A stretch of 64,000 nt of DNA from Halomonas sp. A40-4 (GTDB taxonomy: Bacteria; Pseudomonadota; Gammaproteobacteria; Pseudomonadales; Halomonadaceae): positions 2,914,001 through 2,978,000 of the forward strand of contig NZ_CP065230.1 of the NCBI RefSeq assembly GCF_015767635.1. The letters are read 5' to 3'. Made by a program: the position numbers and the translations under genes. Shown piece by piece: positions 1 through 9,562 of the stretch (within the stretch, counting starts at the first letter, position 1; each line of letters starts with the position of its first letter). The notes beneath the pieces are model-generated. The model was not told the origin of the DNA and did not search any database. It saw only the letters and a program-made list of their open reading frames with translations.

Positions 1-241
1 TTTTAAATAAGGTGGGAAATACCAACAGGGTGGTTTCTGTTTCCGGGTGTTCGTCTAGCCAATGCACCTCCACCATCAGCTCTTCCAGCGCCACTTCCAG
101 CTTTTTTGAGCGCACAACTTCAACGCGAACCGCATCCCGCGCCAGCTCGCGGCTGGCAAACGGGCATATATCGTGAACCACAACAAAGCGGTTCACCCAG
201 TTCAATGTCTGCGCGATGACCCTGTTATCTGCATCTTGCAT
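1..241 (-). CDS. DUF1415 family protein, cut by left window edge
   Basis: Only the first 80 codons are present: the ATG is at 241-239 and the frame is open to base 1. The N-terminus carries an ICPFA motif at residues 25-29 after a V-I-A-Q-T-L-x-W-V stretch, and a TLLVFP segment at 71-76, which is the layout I know from DUF1415 proteins. These are small cytosolic proteins without an established function. The gene lies 76 nt downstream of the GntR regulator gene on the same strand, so the two may share a transcript. The family call is from memory of the motif pattern; the rest of the protein is not visible. Confidence 0.75.
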   Translation of the reverse strand, partial: MQDADNRVIAQTLNWVNRFVVVHDICPFASRELARDAVRVEVVRSKKLEVALEELMVEVHWLDEHPETETTLLVFPTLFK

Positions 242-317
242 GCCTGTCCCGTCCCCTTCGGTAATCTCGCCGATGCCTACCATCGCCGACAGCGCAACAG
301 TTTACACGCCATACACA

Positions 318-986
318 CTAGGCGTGTTCCTGATAGCGCTTGAGGGCCACCTGATAGGATTTATGGATATGGTCGTCCAGGAGTGCACGGGCAGCTTTAC
401 TATCACGCTGTAAGGCAAGCTCCACCAGTTCGTGATGCTGTTCATCGAGTGTTTGCCTTACCGTCGGTATTTTGGGACCGAGGCGACGGTAGCGATCGAA
501 CTGGTCGTGCAGCTGTTCGATAAAACGCAACAGCCAAACCGAGCCGCAGGGCGCCACAAGCGTGCGGTGAAACTGGCTGTGCAACACCTCCCACTCCTCG
601 CCTTTTTCCAGCGATAAATCCGCGCGTTTCAGGCGATGGGCGGCGGCCAAAAGTTCGGCTTCCCATACGTCGTCACCGTGCTGAATGGCGCGTTCAAACG
701 CCATGCCCTCAAGTTCCAGCCGCATATTGGCAATATCATCCAACTCGCTGCGCGATAATGTCGGTACTCTAAAGCCACGCTGATTTTCCTGAATCAACAG
801 GCCATAGGCGGCCAGCTTGTTGAGCGCCTCGCGCAGCGGACTCAAACCAACGTGATAATGGTCCTTGAGCGCGTTGATCGCCAATTTTTCGCCCGCGGCA
901 AAGCGTCCGCCAACTAAATCACGGCGTAGCGTCTCGTAAATGCGGCTGGATGCCGTACTGATAACCGGTTGAAGATGCTGGTTCAT
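318..986 (-). CDS. GntR-family transcriptional regulator, FCD (FadR-like) subfamily
   Basis: A 222-residue DNA-binding regulator. Residues about 12-80 form the winged helix-turn-helix, with the typical PLREALNKL recognition segment followed by the wing GFRVP. Residues about 85-215 are an all-helical FCD ligand-binding domain with spaced histidines (for example in LHSQFHRTL and DEQHHELVE) that bind metal in this family. Overall it resembles CsiR-like regulators, which sense organic acids, but the ligand cannot be read from sequence. The start is supported by AAGGATC a few bases upstream of the ATG at 986. It is divergent from the chromate-type transporter genes, which makes them possible targets, although that is inference only. 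Confidence 0.85.
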   Translation of the reverse strand: MNQHLQPVISTASSRIYETLRRDLVGGRFAAGEKLAINALKDHYHVGLSPLREALNKLAAYGLLIQENQRGFRVPTLSRSELDDIANMRLELEGMAFERAIQHGDDVWEAELLAAAHRLKRADLSLEKGEEWEVLHSQFHRTLVAPCGSVWLLRFIEQLHDQFDRYRRLGPKIPTVRQTLDEQHHELVELALQRDSKAARALLDDHIHKSYQVALKRYQEHA

Positions 987-1148
987 ATAAGATCCTTTTT
1001 CATCCTGACGCCCATGCCTTTAAACGCTGGAGTTGACGCCCTGGGAAGCCCTCGCTTATATTCTATTTTATACATAATAATCGATTTTTTAACTGACAAA
1101 CGATAAACAAGGGTCGACCATGCGTTGTTTCTCATCATTGACCTTGCG

Positions 1149-1727
1149 ATGTCATCGCCCATGACGTCGTCGGCATCCTGGCAACTGTTCTGGGCATTCT
1201 TGCGCGTTGGCCTATTGGGTTTCGGCGGTGGTCCCGCCATGATCCCATTGGTGCGAGCCGAAGTGGTCACCCGCCACCACTGGCTGACCGATGAAGAATT
1301 CGCCGATGTACTGGCGATCGGCAACACCCTACCCGGCCCTATCGCCACCAAGATGCCGGGCTACATCGGCTACCGGGTGAACGGTATCAGCGGCTGTATT
1401 GCCACTGTCGTCGCCATCATTCTCCCCATGATTGTTGCCATGATTGTCATGTTAGGCATTTTCAGCCGTTATCGCGATGTTGGCTGGATTCGCGGCATGG
1501 GTCAGGCCGTGGTGCCCGTGGTCATGATCATGATGGCACAACTGACGTGGGACTTTTTCGATAAATCAAAAGCGTCCCTGGGCTGGCTAGTCAGCATCGT
1601 GATGGCCATTACCTCTGGCGGACTTATTTATTGGCTCGGTGTTCATCCGGGCTGGGTGATTGGCGCTATTCTGCTGGCTGCCCTGCTACGCCCTAAAAGC
1701 AATAAAAAAGCGGAGAAGTCGGCATGA
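1149..1727 (+). CDS. chrA: chromate transporter, first half of a split pair
   Basis: A hydrophobic protein of about 192 residues corresponding to one CHR domain, with the hallmark FGGGPAMIPL motif near the N-terminus and GNTLPGPIATKMPGYIGY in the middle. CHR proteins export chromate by an antiport-like mechanism; many members of this two-gene form are untested and may move other anions. The next gene overlaps by 4 nt (ATGA), so the two halves are translationally coupled and probably assemble as a heterodimer in the inner membrane. The start is uncertain: ATG at 1149 or 1161, or TTG at 1125, none with a good ribosome-binding site. Confidence 0.85.
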   Translation: MSSPMTSSASWQLFWAFLRVGLLGFGGGPAMIPLVRAEVVTRHHWLTDEEFADVLAIGNTLPGPIATKMPGYIGYRVNGISGCIATVVAIILPMIVAMIVMLGIFSRYRDVGWIRGMGQAVVPVVMIMMAQLTWDFFDKSKASLGWLVSIVMAITSGGLIYWLGVHPGWVIGAILLAALLRPKSNKKAEKSA

Positions 1728-2254
1728 TCTACTGGGAACTGTTTCTTGCCTTTTTCATCCCCAATATTATCGGTTACGGCGGCGGCCCGGCGATTATTCC
1801 GCTGATCGAGACCGAGGTCGTTGGCCGCTACGGCTGGATGACCGCACAGACCTTCGCCGAAACCCTGGCGCTGGGTAATGCCCTGCCCAGCCCTATCGCC
1901 ACCAAGATGGCCGGGTATATCGGCTATGAAGTCGCCGGCATCGGCGGTGCCTTCGTGGCAGTGGCCGCTACGGTCATTCCGACGCTGCTGCTCATGCTGG
2001 GCGCGCTGGGCCTCTTGTATCGCCACCGCAACTCTCCCCGCGTCAAACGCATGAGCCAATGGGTACGCCCGGTTATCGCCATGATGATGGGCTGGCTGAC
2101 CCTGGGGTTTTTGCTCGAAAGTGTTAATTCAAGCGGCATGATGCACACGCTGATTATCGGCGTGATTGCTGGCATTGCGCTGATTCGCTTTAAAACGCAT
2201 CCCGCTTTTGTCGTCGTGGGGGCGTTGGTTTATGGCGGGCTTTTCCTGGGTTGA
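1724..2254 (+). CDS. chrA: chromate transporter, second half of a split pair
   Basis: This 176-residue membrane protein is the second CHR domain, with motif GYGGGPAIIPL at residues 17-27 and GNALPSPIATKMAGYIGYE further on. It is homologous to the preceding gene and overlaps it by 4 nt. In the long-chain form of the family these two domains are fused in one polypeptide of about 400 residues; here they are separate. Six or so membrane segments can be counted by eye. Chromate is the family substrate; physiological specificity here is unproven. Confidence 0.85.
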   Translation: MIYWELFLAFFIPNIIGYGGGPAIIPLIETEVVGRYGWMTAQTFAETLALGNALPSPIATKMAGYIGYEVAGIGGAFVAVAATVIPTLLLMLGALGLLYRHRNSPRVKRMSQWVRPVIAMMMGWLTLGFLLESVNSSGMMHTLIIGVIAGIALIRFKTHPAFVVVGALVYGGLFLG

Positions 2255-2321
2255 ACTGGCTATCTACGCTTAACCATCGCATCATGGCAGTCCTTTCTGC
2301 CAGGTATCAGCTTGTTGTCAT

Positions 2322-4169
2322 ATGTCGCCACCCTCTTCTGACGCCTCCACCGCGCCGCTAAGCAGTTTTCTTAGCGTCTTTGGCTACAGCCGTCGAGCGC
2401 TAGGCCTGGTATGGGAAACCTCCCGCTGGATGATGCTTGGCTTAGCGCTGTGTACGCTCGTGGCAGGCGTGCTTCCTGCCGTCGCCGCCTGGGTCGGCCA
2501 GTTGATTGTGGATGGCGTGGTGAGCGCCATGGACGCCCATCAAGCAGCCACTGATCCCAACTTGCTGATGTCGATTACCCCGGTACTCAAGCTGGTTGCT
2601 TTCGAGGCACTCATTATTGCCCTGATTGCGCTTGCCCAGCGCGGGCTTGCCGCCCAGCAGTCGTTACTGCGCGCATTGCTGGGTCAGAAGGTCAATGTGA
2701 TGATTCTGGAGAAAGCCGGCCAGCTCTCGCTTAGCCAGTTTGAGGACTCGGAGCTTTACGACCAGCTGACGCGGGCGCGGCGCGAGGCGTCAACCCGCCC
2801 TCTCGCTCTGGTGAATAAAACCTTTGGGCTTCTGCAAAATGCGATTTCGCTGGGCAGCTTCGGGGTCCTGCTGGTGCAGTTCTCCCCCTGGGCACTGCTG
2901 ATTCTGGTCGCCGGCGCCCTGCCGGTGTTTATTTCGGAGGCCAAGTTTTCAGGAGATGGCTTTCGGCTGTTTCGCCGACGCTCGTCGCAAACCCGCATGC
3001 AGATTTATCTGGAAACCGTACTCGCCCGGGAAGACAGCATCAAAGAGGTCAAACTGTTCGGCCTGGAAGGGCTTTTTCTCAAACGCTATCGCGATATCTT
3101 TACCCAACTGTTCGCTGAAGACCGGCGCCTGACGCTCCGCCGGGAAAGCTGGGGATTTGTGCTGGGATTGCTGGGCACCCTCACCTTTTACGCTGCCTAT
3201 GCGTGGGTGGTAATTGAAACAATTACCGGGACGCTGACCCTCGGCCAGATGACCATGTACCTCATGGTGTTCAAGCAAGGACAGGCCGCGCTTTCCGCCA
3301 GCCTGACCGCGATTAGCGGCATGTACGAAGATAACCTCTACCTTTCCAACCTCTACGAGTACCTGGAACAGCCGGTCGAAGCGGACACAGGCACCCTGAC
3401 CCGGGGCGTATTACCCGGCGACGGCCTGCGCTTTGAAAACGTCAGCTTCGCCTACCCCGGCAGCGCACCGGTGTTGCACGATATTTCCCTGCACCTATCC
3501 CCCGGGCAAAGCCTGGCCCTGGTGGGAGAAAACGGCTCGGGCAAGACAACGCTGATCAAGCTGTTGACGCGGCTTTACCAACCGACCAAGGGACGCATCC
3601 TGCTGGACGGCAGCGACTTGCGCGATTGGCAGGCAAAAGCACTGCGCGAACGGACTGGGGTGATTTTTCAGGACTTCGTGCGCTACCAGTTGCAGGTGGG
3701 CGAAAACCTGGGCGTGGGCGATACCCATGCCTATCACGACGAGCAACGTTGGCAGCAGGCCGCCCGCCACGGGATGGCAGATGACTTCATCGCCAACATG
3801 GCCAGCGGCTATCAAACCCAACTGGGCCGCTGGTTCAAAAACGGCCAGGAGCTCTCCGGTGGCCAATGGCAGAAAATTGCCCTTTCCCGTGCTTATATGC
3901 GTGAAAACGCCGATATTCTAGTGCTGGACGAACCCACCGCTGCGATGGATGCCGCTGCCGAAGCAGAAGTGTTTGCCCGCTTCCGCGAGCATAGCCGCGA
4001 CAAGATGGCGATTCTGATCTCCCACCGTTTCTCCACAGTGCGCAGCGCTGACCTTATCCTGGTGATCGATCAAGGGCATATCATCGAGCGCGGCACCCAC
4101 GAGGAACTGCTCGCTGCCCAGGGCCGCTATGCCAAGCTGTTTCAGCTTCAGGCCAAGGGCTATCAATAA
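2322..4169 (+). CDS. ABC transporter, fused membrane and ATP-binding domains (exporter type)
   Basis: A 615-residue half-transporter. About residues 30-340 are an exporter-type transmembrane domain with six membrane segments; about 365-610 are the ATPase, with Walker A GENGSGKTTL, signature LSGGQWQKI, Walker B ILVLDEPTAAMD and the switch histidine in ISHRFSTVR. It should work as a homodimer in the inner membrane. Nothing nearby indicates the substrate; the genes on either side (chromate-type transporter, chemoreceptor) are unrelated. I can see no convincing ribosome-binding site before the ATG at 2322. It is distinct from the two SyrD-like exporters further right. Confidence 0.9.
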   Translation: MSPPSSDASTAPLSSFLSVFGYSRRALGLVWETSRWMMLGLALCTLVAGVLPAVAAWVGQLIVDGVVSAMDAHQAATDPNLLMSITPVLKLVAFEALIIALIALAQRGLAAQQSLLRALLGQKVNVMILEKAGQLSLSQFEDSELYDQLTRARREASTRPLALVNKTFGLLQNAISLGSFGVLLVQFSPWALLILVAGALPVFISEAKFSGDGFRLFRRRSSQTRMQIYLETVLAREDSIKEVKLFGLEGLFLKRYRDIFTQLFAEDRRLTLRRESWGFVLGLLGTLTFYAAYAWVVIETITGTLTLGQMTMYLMVFKQGQAALSASLTAISGMYEDNLYLSNLYEYLEQPVEADTGTLTRGVLPGDGLRFENVSFAYPGSAPVLHDISLHLSPGQSLALVGENGSGKTTLIKLLTRLYQPTKGRILLDGSDLRDWQAKALRERTGVIFQDFVRYQLQVGENLGVGDTHAYHDEQRWQQAARHGMADDFIANMASGYQTQLGRWFKNGQELSGGQWQKIALSRAYMRENADILVLDEPTAAMDAAAEAEVFARFREHSRDKMAILISHRFSTVRSADLILVIDQGHIIERGTHEELLAAQGRYAKLFQLQAKGYQ

Positions 4170-4322
4170 ATCAGAGTCCTGACCTGGTGACTCCCACGCC
4201 TAACTTATTAGCAAGTTAATAAACTAATCGTAAACAAAGGTGACGAAACTCATAAATTCGTCGACGCTTTTAGCAATTTAGAGGTAGTGTTCGCTCATTA
4301 AATTCCATTAAAGGATTGTTAA

Positions 4323-5999
4323 ATGCGCCACCTCCATAAAATCAGCTTCAAGTACGCCTTAGCCTTCATCAGCGTTGCAATGGCTCTGTTGTTCATTGTA
4401 ATCGCCGACGCCATGCTCGTTAACATGGTAAAAAGTCGACTGGATACTTTTATCACCAACTATATACCCGCCACCACAGCAACACTTAACGGAGATAGAG
4501 ACCTTTACCAGGCACGCGCTGCCGAAATTGAATATCTATTGTCAGACCCTTCAAGTGAGCGGGGATCCGAGCTCATTGCCGTATTTGAAGAAAATGCGCA
4601 ACAGGCATACGACCGTATGGAACGTTATGCAGGGCTCATGCAAAACTATCCAGAACTCACTTCTCAGCTATCGAATTTCGAAGTTTTACATCGCAATTGG
4701 AAACAAGAAGCAGAGCGCGTTTTCGATCTTCACCAAAGAGGCGAAACGTCAGCTGCTCTAGCACTCCTTTATGGCTCATCCTTAACGGCTTTCGATACAT
4801 TGCGTGATATCTACGATGTATCAGGGGTCAATATTGAAACAGCCACTTACAGCGCTGAAGAAGCCGTTGTAAACAGAATCCAGGTTCAGCAAACGTCAAC
4901 AATTATCTTTTCTATCATCGTTTTTTTAGTCGCTGTAACGATTGCTTTATTAGGCCCTTTAATGATGTCACGGGCTATTCGCCAGATTACCGGGCGAATC
5001 AAAGAAATCACCGACGGTGATGGCGACCTAACCGCCCGTATCGAAAGCGGCCGCCGTGATGAAATCGGCGAACTCGCGCAGCAATTCGATGCCTTTATCA
5101 AGCGGATCGACGATACGCTACAGTCGGTAAGCAGCAGTACGGTCAGCCTGCAGCATGCGTCTAATGAAATAGCCAAAGGCAGCCAAGAGCTGGCGGCACG
5201 GACGGAACAGGCGGCGGCTAATTTGCAACAAACGTCCGCCTCCATGGAGGAAATCGCGGCGGTGGTCACCAACGCTTCTGAATCAGCGGATCAAGCCGAC
5301 CAGCTCGCCACATCGACGCGCAAACTTGCTCAGCAAGGTTTGCAGGCCATGCATAGCGTTGAAAAGACGATGGATACCATCAACGAGTCCTCCTCCGAGA
5401 TCAGCAACATCGTCAGTCTCATTGATAGCATTGCGTTCCAGACCAATATACTGGCGCTAAACGCCTCCGTTGAAGCCGCCCGAGCGGGGGAGCACGGTCG
5501 TGGTTTTGCCGTGGTGGCCCAGGAAGTTCGCACGTTGGCGAGCCGCTCGAGTGAAGCGTCAAAGAATATCAATGAGCTGATCAACACCTCTTTGACGAGA
5601 ACCCAATCGGGAGTCGACCAGGTCAAGAAAACCGGTACCACCATGCAGGAAATGGTTAAGAGCATCGAGCGCGTGGCTGACGTCATTGCCGACATCAGCT
5701 CTGGAGCAAAAGAGCAGAGCGTGGGTATTGGTCAAGTCAATGATGCTGTCACCGAACTGGACAGCATGACCCAACACAATGCTTCAATGGTCGAAGAGTC
5801 AAGCGCCGCCGCCGCAGAGCTAAGGGAACAGGCTGATCGTTTGGGTAAGCTGGTGGGCGCCTTCAAACTCAGTAATACGCAAAGCGATTCGCAGGAAAGA
5901 CCAGCGGTGGCTATCACCAAGAACCGGCCGTCTTCTTCAACGACGATGACTGCCCCGCTACTGAGCAAATCTCCTGCGCTCGAATGGGAATCTTTCTAA
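4323..5999 (+). CDS. methyl-accepting chemotaxis protein
   Basis: A 558-residue chemoreceptor. TM1 spans about residues 12-34, followed by a periplasmic four-helix-bundle-like sensing domain of about 150 residues, TM2 at about 193-215, a HAMP domain ([19 protein letters not shown]), and the long cytoplasmic coiled coil. The signalling tip [20 protein letters not shown] is close to the family consensus and would contact CheA/CheW. The last five residues are EWESF, resembling the NWETF tail that tethers CheR and CheB in enteric receptors. A ribosome-binding site AAAGGATTG precedes the ATG. The ligand is unknown. No che or flagellar genes are in the window. Confidence 0.93.
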   Translation: MRHLHKISFKYALAFISVAMALLFIVIADAMLVNMVKSRLDTFITNYIPATTATLNGDRDLYQARAAEIEYLLSDPSSERGSELIAVFEENAQQAYDRMERYAGLMQNYPELTSQLSNFEVLHRNWKQEAERVFDLHQRGETSAALALLYGSSLTAFDTLRDIYDVSGVNIETATYSAEEAVVNRIQVQQTSTIIFSIIVFLVAVTIALLGPLMMSRAIRQITGRIKEITDGDGDLTARIESGRRDEIGELAQQFDAFIKRIDDTLQSVSSSTVSLQHASNEIAKGSQELAARTEQAAANLQQTSASMEEIAAVVTNASESADQADQLATSTRKLAQQGLQAMHSVEKTMDTINESSSEISNIVSLIDSIAFQTNILALNASVEAARAGEHGRGFAVVAQEVRTLASRSSEASKNINELINTSLTRTQSGVDQVKKTGTTMQEMVKSIERVADVIADISSGAKEQSVGIGQVNDAVTELDSMTQHNASMVEESSAAAAELREQADRLGKLVGAFKLSNTQSDSQERPAVAITKNRPSSSTTMTAPLLSKSPALEWESF

Positions 6000-6006
6000 T
6001 ACCGCG

Positions 6007-6044
6007 AGTCTCCCCTGCGTTGATCGTTTAACCCAGGGGAGGCT
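6007..6044 (+). terminator. hairpin after the chemoreceptor gene
   Basis: CTCCCCTG at 6010-6017 pairs with CAGGGGAG at 6034-6041, and the stem extends to about 11 bp with one wobble. There is no clear T-run after it, so it may act as a weak or Rho-assisted terminator. Confidence 0.4.
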
Positions 6045-6121
6045 ACTTACTGTACCGCCAATTATTTCTATCAACGCCTCGATATGTAAAACGGTGACCT
6101 GGATCCGCCAAAGGAACCCAT

Positions 6122-7276
6122 ATGATTCGCAACGCATTAGTCATAGATGATGATGCCGATATACAGCTATTGAGCACCATGCTGCTTCAGAAACACGGGT
6201 ACAACGTCGCAACGGCGGGGGGCCTTGGCGAGTTGGCCCGTCAGCCATCTTTACTCAATACAGAATTGATCTTGCTGGATCTGGGACTTGGCGAATTTAC
6301 CGGTCTGGACATTATCGATTATCTGCATGATTTACGTTTGAATGCCGCCATCATAGTGACCAGCGGTTGCTCTGAAGAGGCGGCGGCACATACGATCGAG
6401 AGTGGCAATCAAAAAGGCCTGTGCATGCTGGGCTTCCTGCCTAAAACCAAACTGATGACGGGCTTGGCGCCATTTATTGATTCACTAAAACAGTCGTCCA
6501 AACCGCCCGTCAAAGCAGAGCTGGAAAAGGCTCTTCGTGACCGTGAGCTCTTTCTGGCGTTTCAGCCCAAGCAGGACCTTCACACGGGCAACATAACGGG
6601 CGTTGAGGCATTGGTGCGCTGGCAGGACCCACAACGCGGGGTTCTTTATCCGGACAGCTTTATTCCACTGGCCGAAAAACAAGACCTGATACTGCCCCTC
6701 ACCTGGCACGTTATCGAGCTTGCGCTGGCGCAACAGGCTCGCTGGCAATCCGAAGGGATCGACTTGAATGTTGCGATCAATGTCCCCGCTGCGTTTATCC
6801 AGGCAGAAGGGATGCTGGCGACGTTCGATCGCCTGACGCAACGGCATCGTATTTCCCTGGAAAAGATTACCCTGGAGCTAACCGAGTCAGCCGGCATTGA
6901 ATGCTTGGGTTACGCCCGACACGTGCTTGAAACGCTGAGGCAAAAGGGATGCCAGCTCGCCCTGGATGACTTTGGAACCGGTTACTCGTCAATGGTTCAG
7001 CTCTACCGCCTGCCATTTACCGAGCTCAAGATTGATAAAAGTTTTGTGTCACGGATTGACCATGATGATGATGCCCGCGCAATTACTCTCTCCATTATCG
7101 ACCTGGGTAAGCGGCTGGGGCTCAAGGTCGTGGCAGAAGGCATCGAAACGTCACGCCAGCACACCCTTCTGTCGCAATACGGCTGTACACTTGGCCAGGG
7201 CTACTTTATTGCCCGTCCGTTAGCGCGCCATGCGCTTGACACCTGGTTAACGAGCGAGCCTCACTTGGCCCATTAG
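6122..7276 (+). CDS. response regulator with EAL domain (cyclic-di-GMP phosphodiesterase)
   Basis: A 384-residue protein with an N-terminal receiver domain (acidic pocket D10-D11, phosphoacceptor D53, T80, K108) and a C-terminal EAL domain. The EAL hallmarks are present: E162-A-L, the N in NVAINV, LELTES, DDFGTGYSS at 282-290, KIDKSFV and EGIET, so hydrolysis of cyclic-di-GMP is likely, although the metal ligands were judged only by motif. This is the class of output that lowers cyclic-di-GMP and favours motility. AAAGGAA precedes the start. It is convergent with the neighbouring hybrid kinase, which could be a partner, but no phosphotransfer pair can be assigned from sequence. Confidence 0.92.
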   Translation: MIRNALVIDDDADIQLLSTMLLQKHGYNVATAGGLGELARQPSLLNTELILLDLGLGEFTGLDIIDYLHDLRLNAAIIVTSGCSEEAAAHTIESGNQKGLCMLGFLPKTKLMTGLAPFIDSLKQSSKPPVKAELEKALRDRELFLAFQPKQDLHTGNITGVEALVRWQDPQRGVLYPDSFIPLAEKQDLILPLTWHVIELALAQQARWQSEGIDLNVAINVPAAFIQAEGMLATFDRLTQRHRISLEKITLELTESAGIECLGYARHVLETLRQKGCQLALDDFGTGYSSMVQLYRLPFTELKIDKSFVSRIDHDDDARAITLSIIDLGKRLGLKVVAEGIETSRQHTLLSQYGCTLGQGYFIARPLARHALDTWLTSEPHLAH

Positions 7277-7295
7277 ACGAGACATTCGCCTTGCC

Positions 7296-9209
7296 CTAAA
7301 GCTGGCCACAAATCAATCCCGCGTCCTGCAACGCCCTTTGGGTAGACGCCTTGAGGCTTTTCAAGCGTTCCAGATACATGGCCAACTCGTCGGGTGTTGC
7401 AGTGTTCGCGCGACGTTCTATGTGGCTAGCCTGATCGGCAATCGCAAGGCAACCTAACGATAAACCAGCGCCTTTTAGTGAATGGGCCTCTTGGGACAGA
7501 TGCTCGCGCGCCTCTGCTGCATTAAACGCTTCAAGCCGCGCATAACGTTCATCAAAACGGGTTATAAAAGCGCTCAGCAATGCATCAAGAGATGCTGCGT
7601 CAAAGGTGTCTCTCAACTCATCACAAAGATGCTCATCCAGCAATGGTGGCTCACCGTCATGCTTGTCTACTGCTGGTGCTGATGAGGTTGGCAAAACGCC
7701 TCGTTCAGTGGCGGGGCTTGTCAACTGCCGGGTGGCCAGGTGGCGGTGTATCCCTCTGAAAAGCTCGTCTCTGGTAAAGGGCTTATGGATCATGTCGTCC
7801 ATACCGCTTTGCATGCAACGTTCACGATGCTCGGCCATTACATTGGCGGTCATCGCCAGAATAGGCATGCGCGGCAGTTGATGGTGCGCTTCAAAGGTAC
7901 GCCAGCGCCGAGTTGTTTCCGGCCCATCTATCCTCGGCATTTGCATATCCATCAAAACGAGATCGATCTTCCCGTGGTGCTCTTGAAGTTCGTCAAGTGC
8001 CTCCTGGCCATTTTCAGCAATGGTCACCTTCGCCCCCAGGTACTCCAGCATTCCTTGTGCAACGGTCTGATTCAATGGGTTATCCTCCACCACCAGAATA
8101 TGGTGATAGAACGCCAGCACACGGCGTTGTTCATCAGGGTCGTCGTCCATCATCGGCTTGGCGACATCCATGTTGACCGTGAACCAGAACCGGCTGCTTA
8201 ATCCTGGTTGACTGCTGACACCGATATTTCCTTGCATGGCTTCCACTAGCCGCTTGCAAATGGCAAGGCCAAGCCCGGTACCCTCATGGCGACGCGCGAT
8301 GGATGCATCGACTTGTGAGAAGGCCGTAAAGAGTTGTGCTTGATGCTCCTCAGAAATACCACAGCCAGTATCAAGCACCTCAAATAGAATGCTATTGCCC
8401 GTTCGTGGTCTTACATAAAACTGAACAACACCCTCTTCCGTAAACTTCAGCGCATTGTTGATCAAGTTCATTATGATCTGCCGCAGCCGTGCAACATCGC
8501 CGATAACATAGCGCGGCAGTGCAGGGTCGACCCAGTAATGAAACATGACGTTCGACCTTGACTGTTGCAGTGCATAGCTTTCACAAAGCTCATCGATGCA
8601 CTGATAAAGGTCCAGTGTCTGATAATCAAGATCGAGACGACCCGACTCGATTTTCGTGTAGTCGAGTATATCGTTAATGACGGCGCGCAAACTTTCCGCA
8701 CTGCGCTTTAAAGCAGCCAGATAGGTGACAGCCTTCGGCGTTTTTACTTCGTCTTTCAATAAATCCGCCATGCCCACCACCCCATTCAACGGGGTGCGAA
8801 TCTCGTGGCTCATGACCGCCATAAACTCTGACTTCGCCAGACTTGCTTTTTCGGCGCGGCTGGCCGCCTCGTTCAATTCATGGCCTTTGACTTCTAACGC
8901 CTGGGCCTTGCGAATACTGGAACGGCCTTCCAGAATCAGGGCACGCACTAGCATTCCGCCGGAAAACATCAGAAAAATGATAAGTAGCAGTACCAGACCG
9001 TATAGATGAGTTAATACACGGCGCTCATCGCTGCGAACCTTGGAAACATGGGCATTGGTCTCGACCAAGATGTTGTTGGTAAGCTGCTGCAGGGCGGATG
9101 CCTGTTGGTGCAACTCTGTTATCAATTCACTATCGAGGATGCTTGGCTTTTCCCATAGCGGTTCGATAAAGGTTTCCATCCTTGAAATGCTTGACTGAGA
9201 CGCTTGCAA
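7296..9209 (-). CDS. hybrid sensor histidine kinase, main part (HisKA-HATPase-REC-HPt); frameshifted from its N-terminus
   Basis: 637 residues from a TTG, although the frame is open back to about 9260. Contents in order: coiled region, one membrane segment (about 68-92), a HisKA domain with MSHEIRTPLN (H135), a HATPase with the N box MNLINNALKF and glycine-rich loops, a receiver domain with LVLMDMQMP, and a C-terminal HPt with AHSLKGAG. This is a complete phosphorelay of the BarA/ArcB type. The natural N-terminus, with the first membrane segment, lies in another frame immediately upstream (9248-9544). Joining them needs a -1 shift or one extra base near 9260-9275. It is therefore a programmed frameshift, a broken gene, or a homopolymer sequencing error. 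Confidence 0.85.
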   Translation of the reverse strand: MQASQSSISRMETFIEPLWEKPSILDSELITELHQQASALQQLTNNILVETNAHVSKVRSDERRVLTHLYGLVLLLIIFLMFSGGMLVRALILEGRSSIRKAQALEVKGHELNEAASRAEKASLAKSEFMAVMSHEIRTPLNGVVGMADLLKDEVKTPKAVTYLAALKRSAESLRAVINDILDYTKIESGRLDLDYQTLDLYQCIDELCESYALQQSRSNVMFHYWVDPALPRYVIGDVARLRQIIMNLINNALKFTEEGVVQFYVRPRTGNSILFEVLDTGCGISEEHQAQLFTAFSQVDASIARRHEGTGLGLAICKRLVEAMQGNIGVSSQPGLSSRFWFTVNMDVAKPMMDDDPDEQRRVLAFYHHILVVEDNPLNQTVAQGMLEYLGAKVTIAENGQEALDELQEHHGKIDLVLMDMQMPRIDGPETTRRWRTFEAHHQLPRMPILAMTANVMAEHRERCMQSGMDDMIHKPFTRDELFRGIHRHLATRQLTSPATERGVLPTSSAPAVDKHDGEPPLLDEHLCDELRDTFDAASLDALLSAFITRFDERYARLEAFNAAEAREHLSQEAHSLKGAGLSLGCLAIADQASHIERRANTATPDELAMYLERLKSLKASTQRALQDAGLICGQL

Positions 9210-9247
9210 AACATCTTGAATATTCCCAAGTTCCTCAACAACCTTGC

Positions 9248-9544
9248 CTATTTCCCCCTGAAAAAAGAGTTTTTTCGGCTAAACAATATTTCATAACGCA
9301 CCAGCAGTTCATCAATAGCAGACTCGTCGGCTGTCATTTCATGCAATGACAGCCGAAACTCTCGCACCTCTCGATCAAACTGGTACGACGCCCATAGCAG
9401 GTTTTCAAGCAGTCGGTTTTCCAGGGCATTTTGTCGACTGTAAATCACGCCCCCCACCGTGAGGGCCGAAAGAAAAAAAAGGATCGCTGAAAATGTCGCG
9501 ACCCTGGTGCGGCGAGAGAAATAAAACTTCAATAAAGCTAGCAT
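9248..9544 (-). CDS. N-terminal piece of the hybrid sensor kinase (out of frame with the rest)
   Basis: A 98-residue open frame with one strong membrane segment at about residues 16-36 after a basic start, then the first part of what should be the periplasmic sensor domain. It stops at a TAG (9250-9248). A -1 shift at A_AAA_AAC (9275-9269) or at T_TTT_TTC (9266-9260) continues it straight into the kinase frame as ...LFFQGEIGKVVEELG. The gene lies 18 nt after the stop of the small molybdopterin-fold protein gene, in the same operon. By itself the fragment has no catalytic domain. No good ribosome-binding site is visible at its ATG. Confidence 0.7.
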   Translation of the reverse strand: MLALLKFYFSRRTRVATFSAILFFLSALTVGGVIYSRQNALENRLLENLLWASYQFDREVREFRLSLHEMTADESAIDELLVRYEILFSRKNSFFRGK

Positions 9545-9562
9545 GATAGAGACTCAGTCAAC

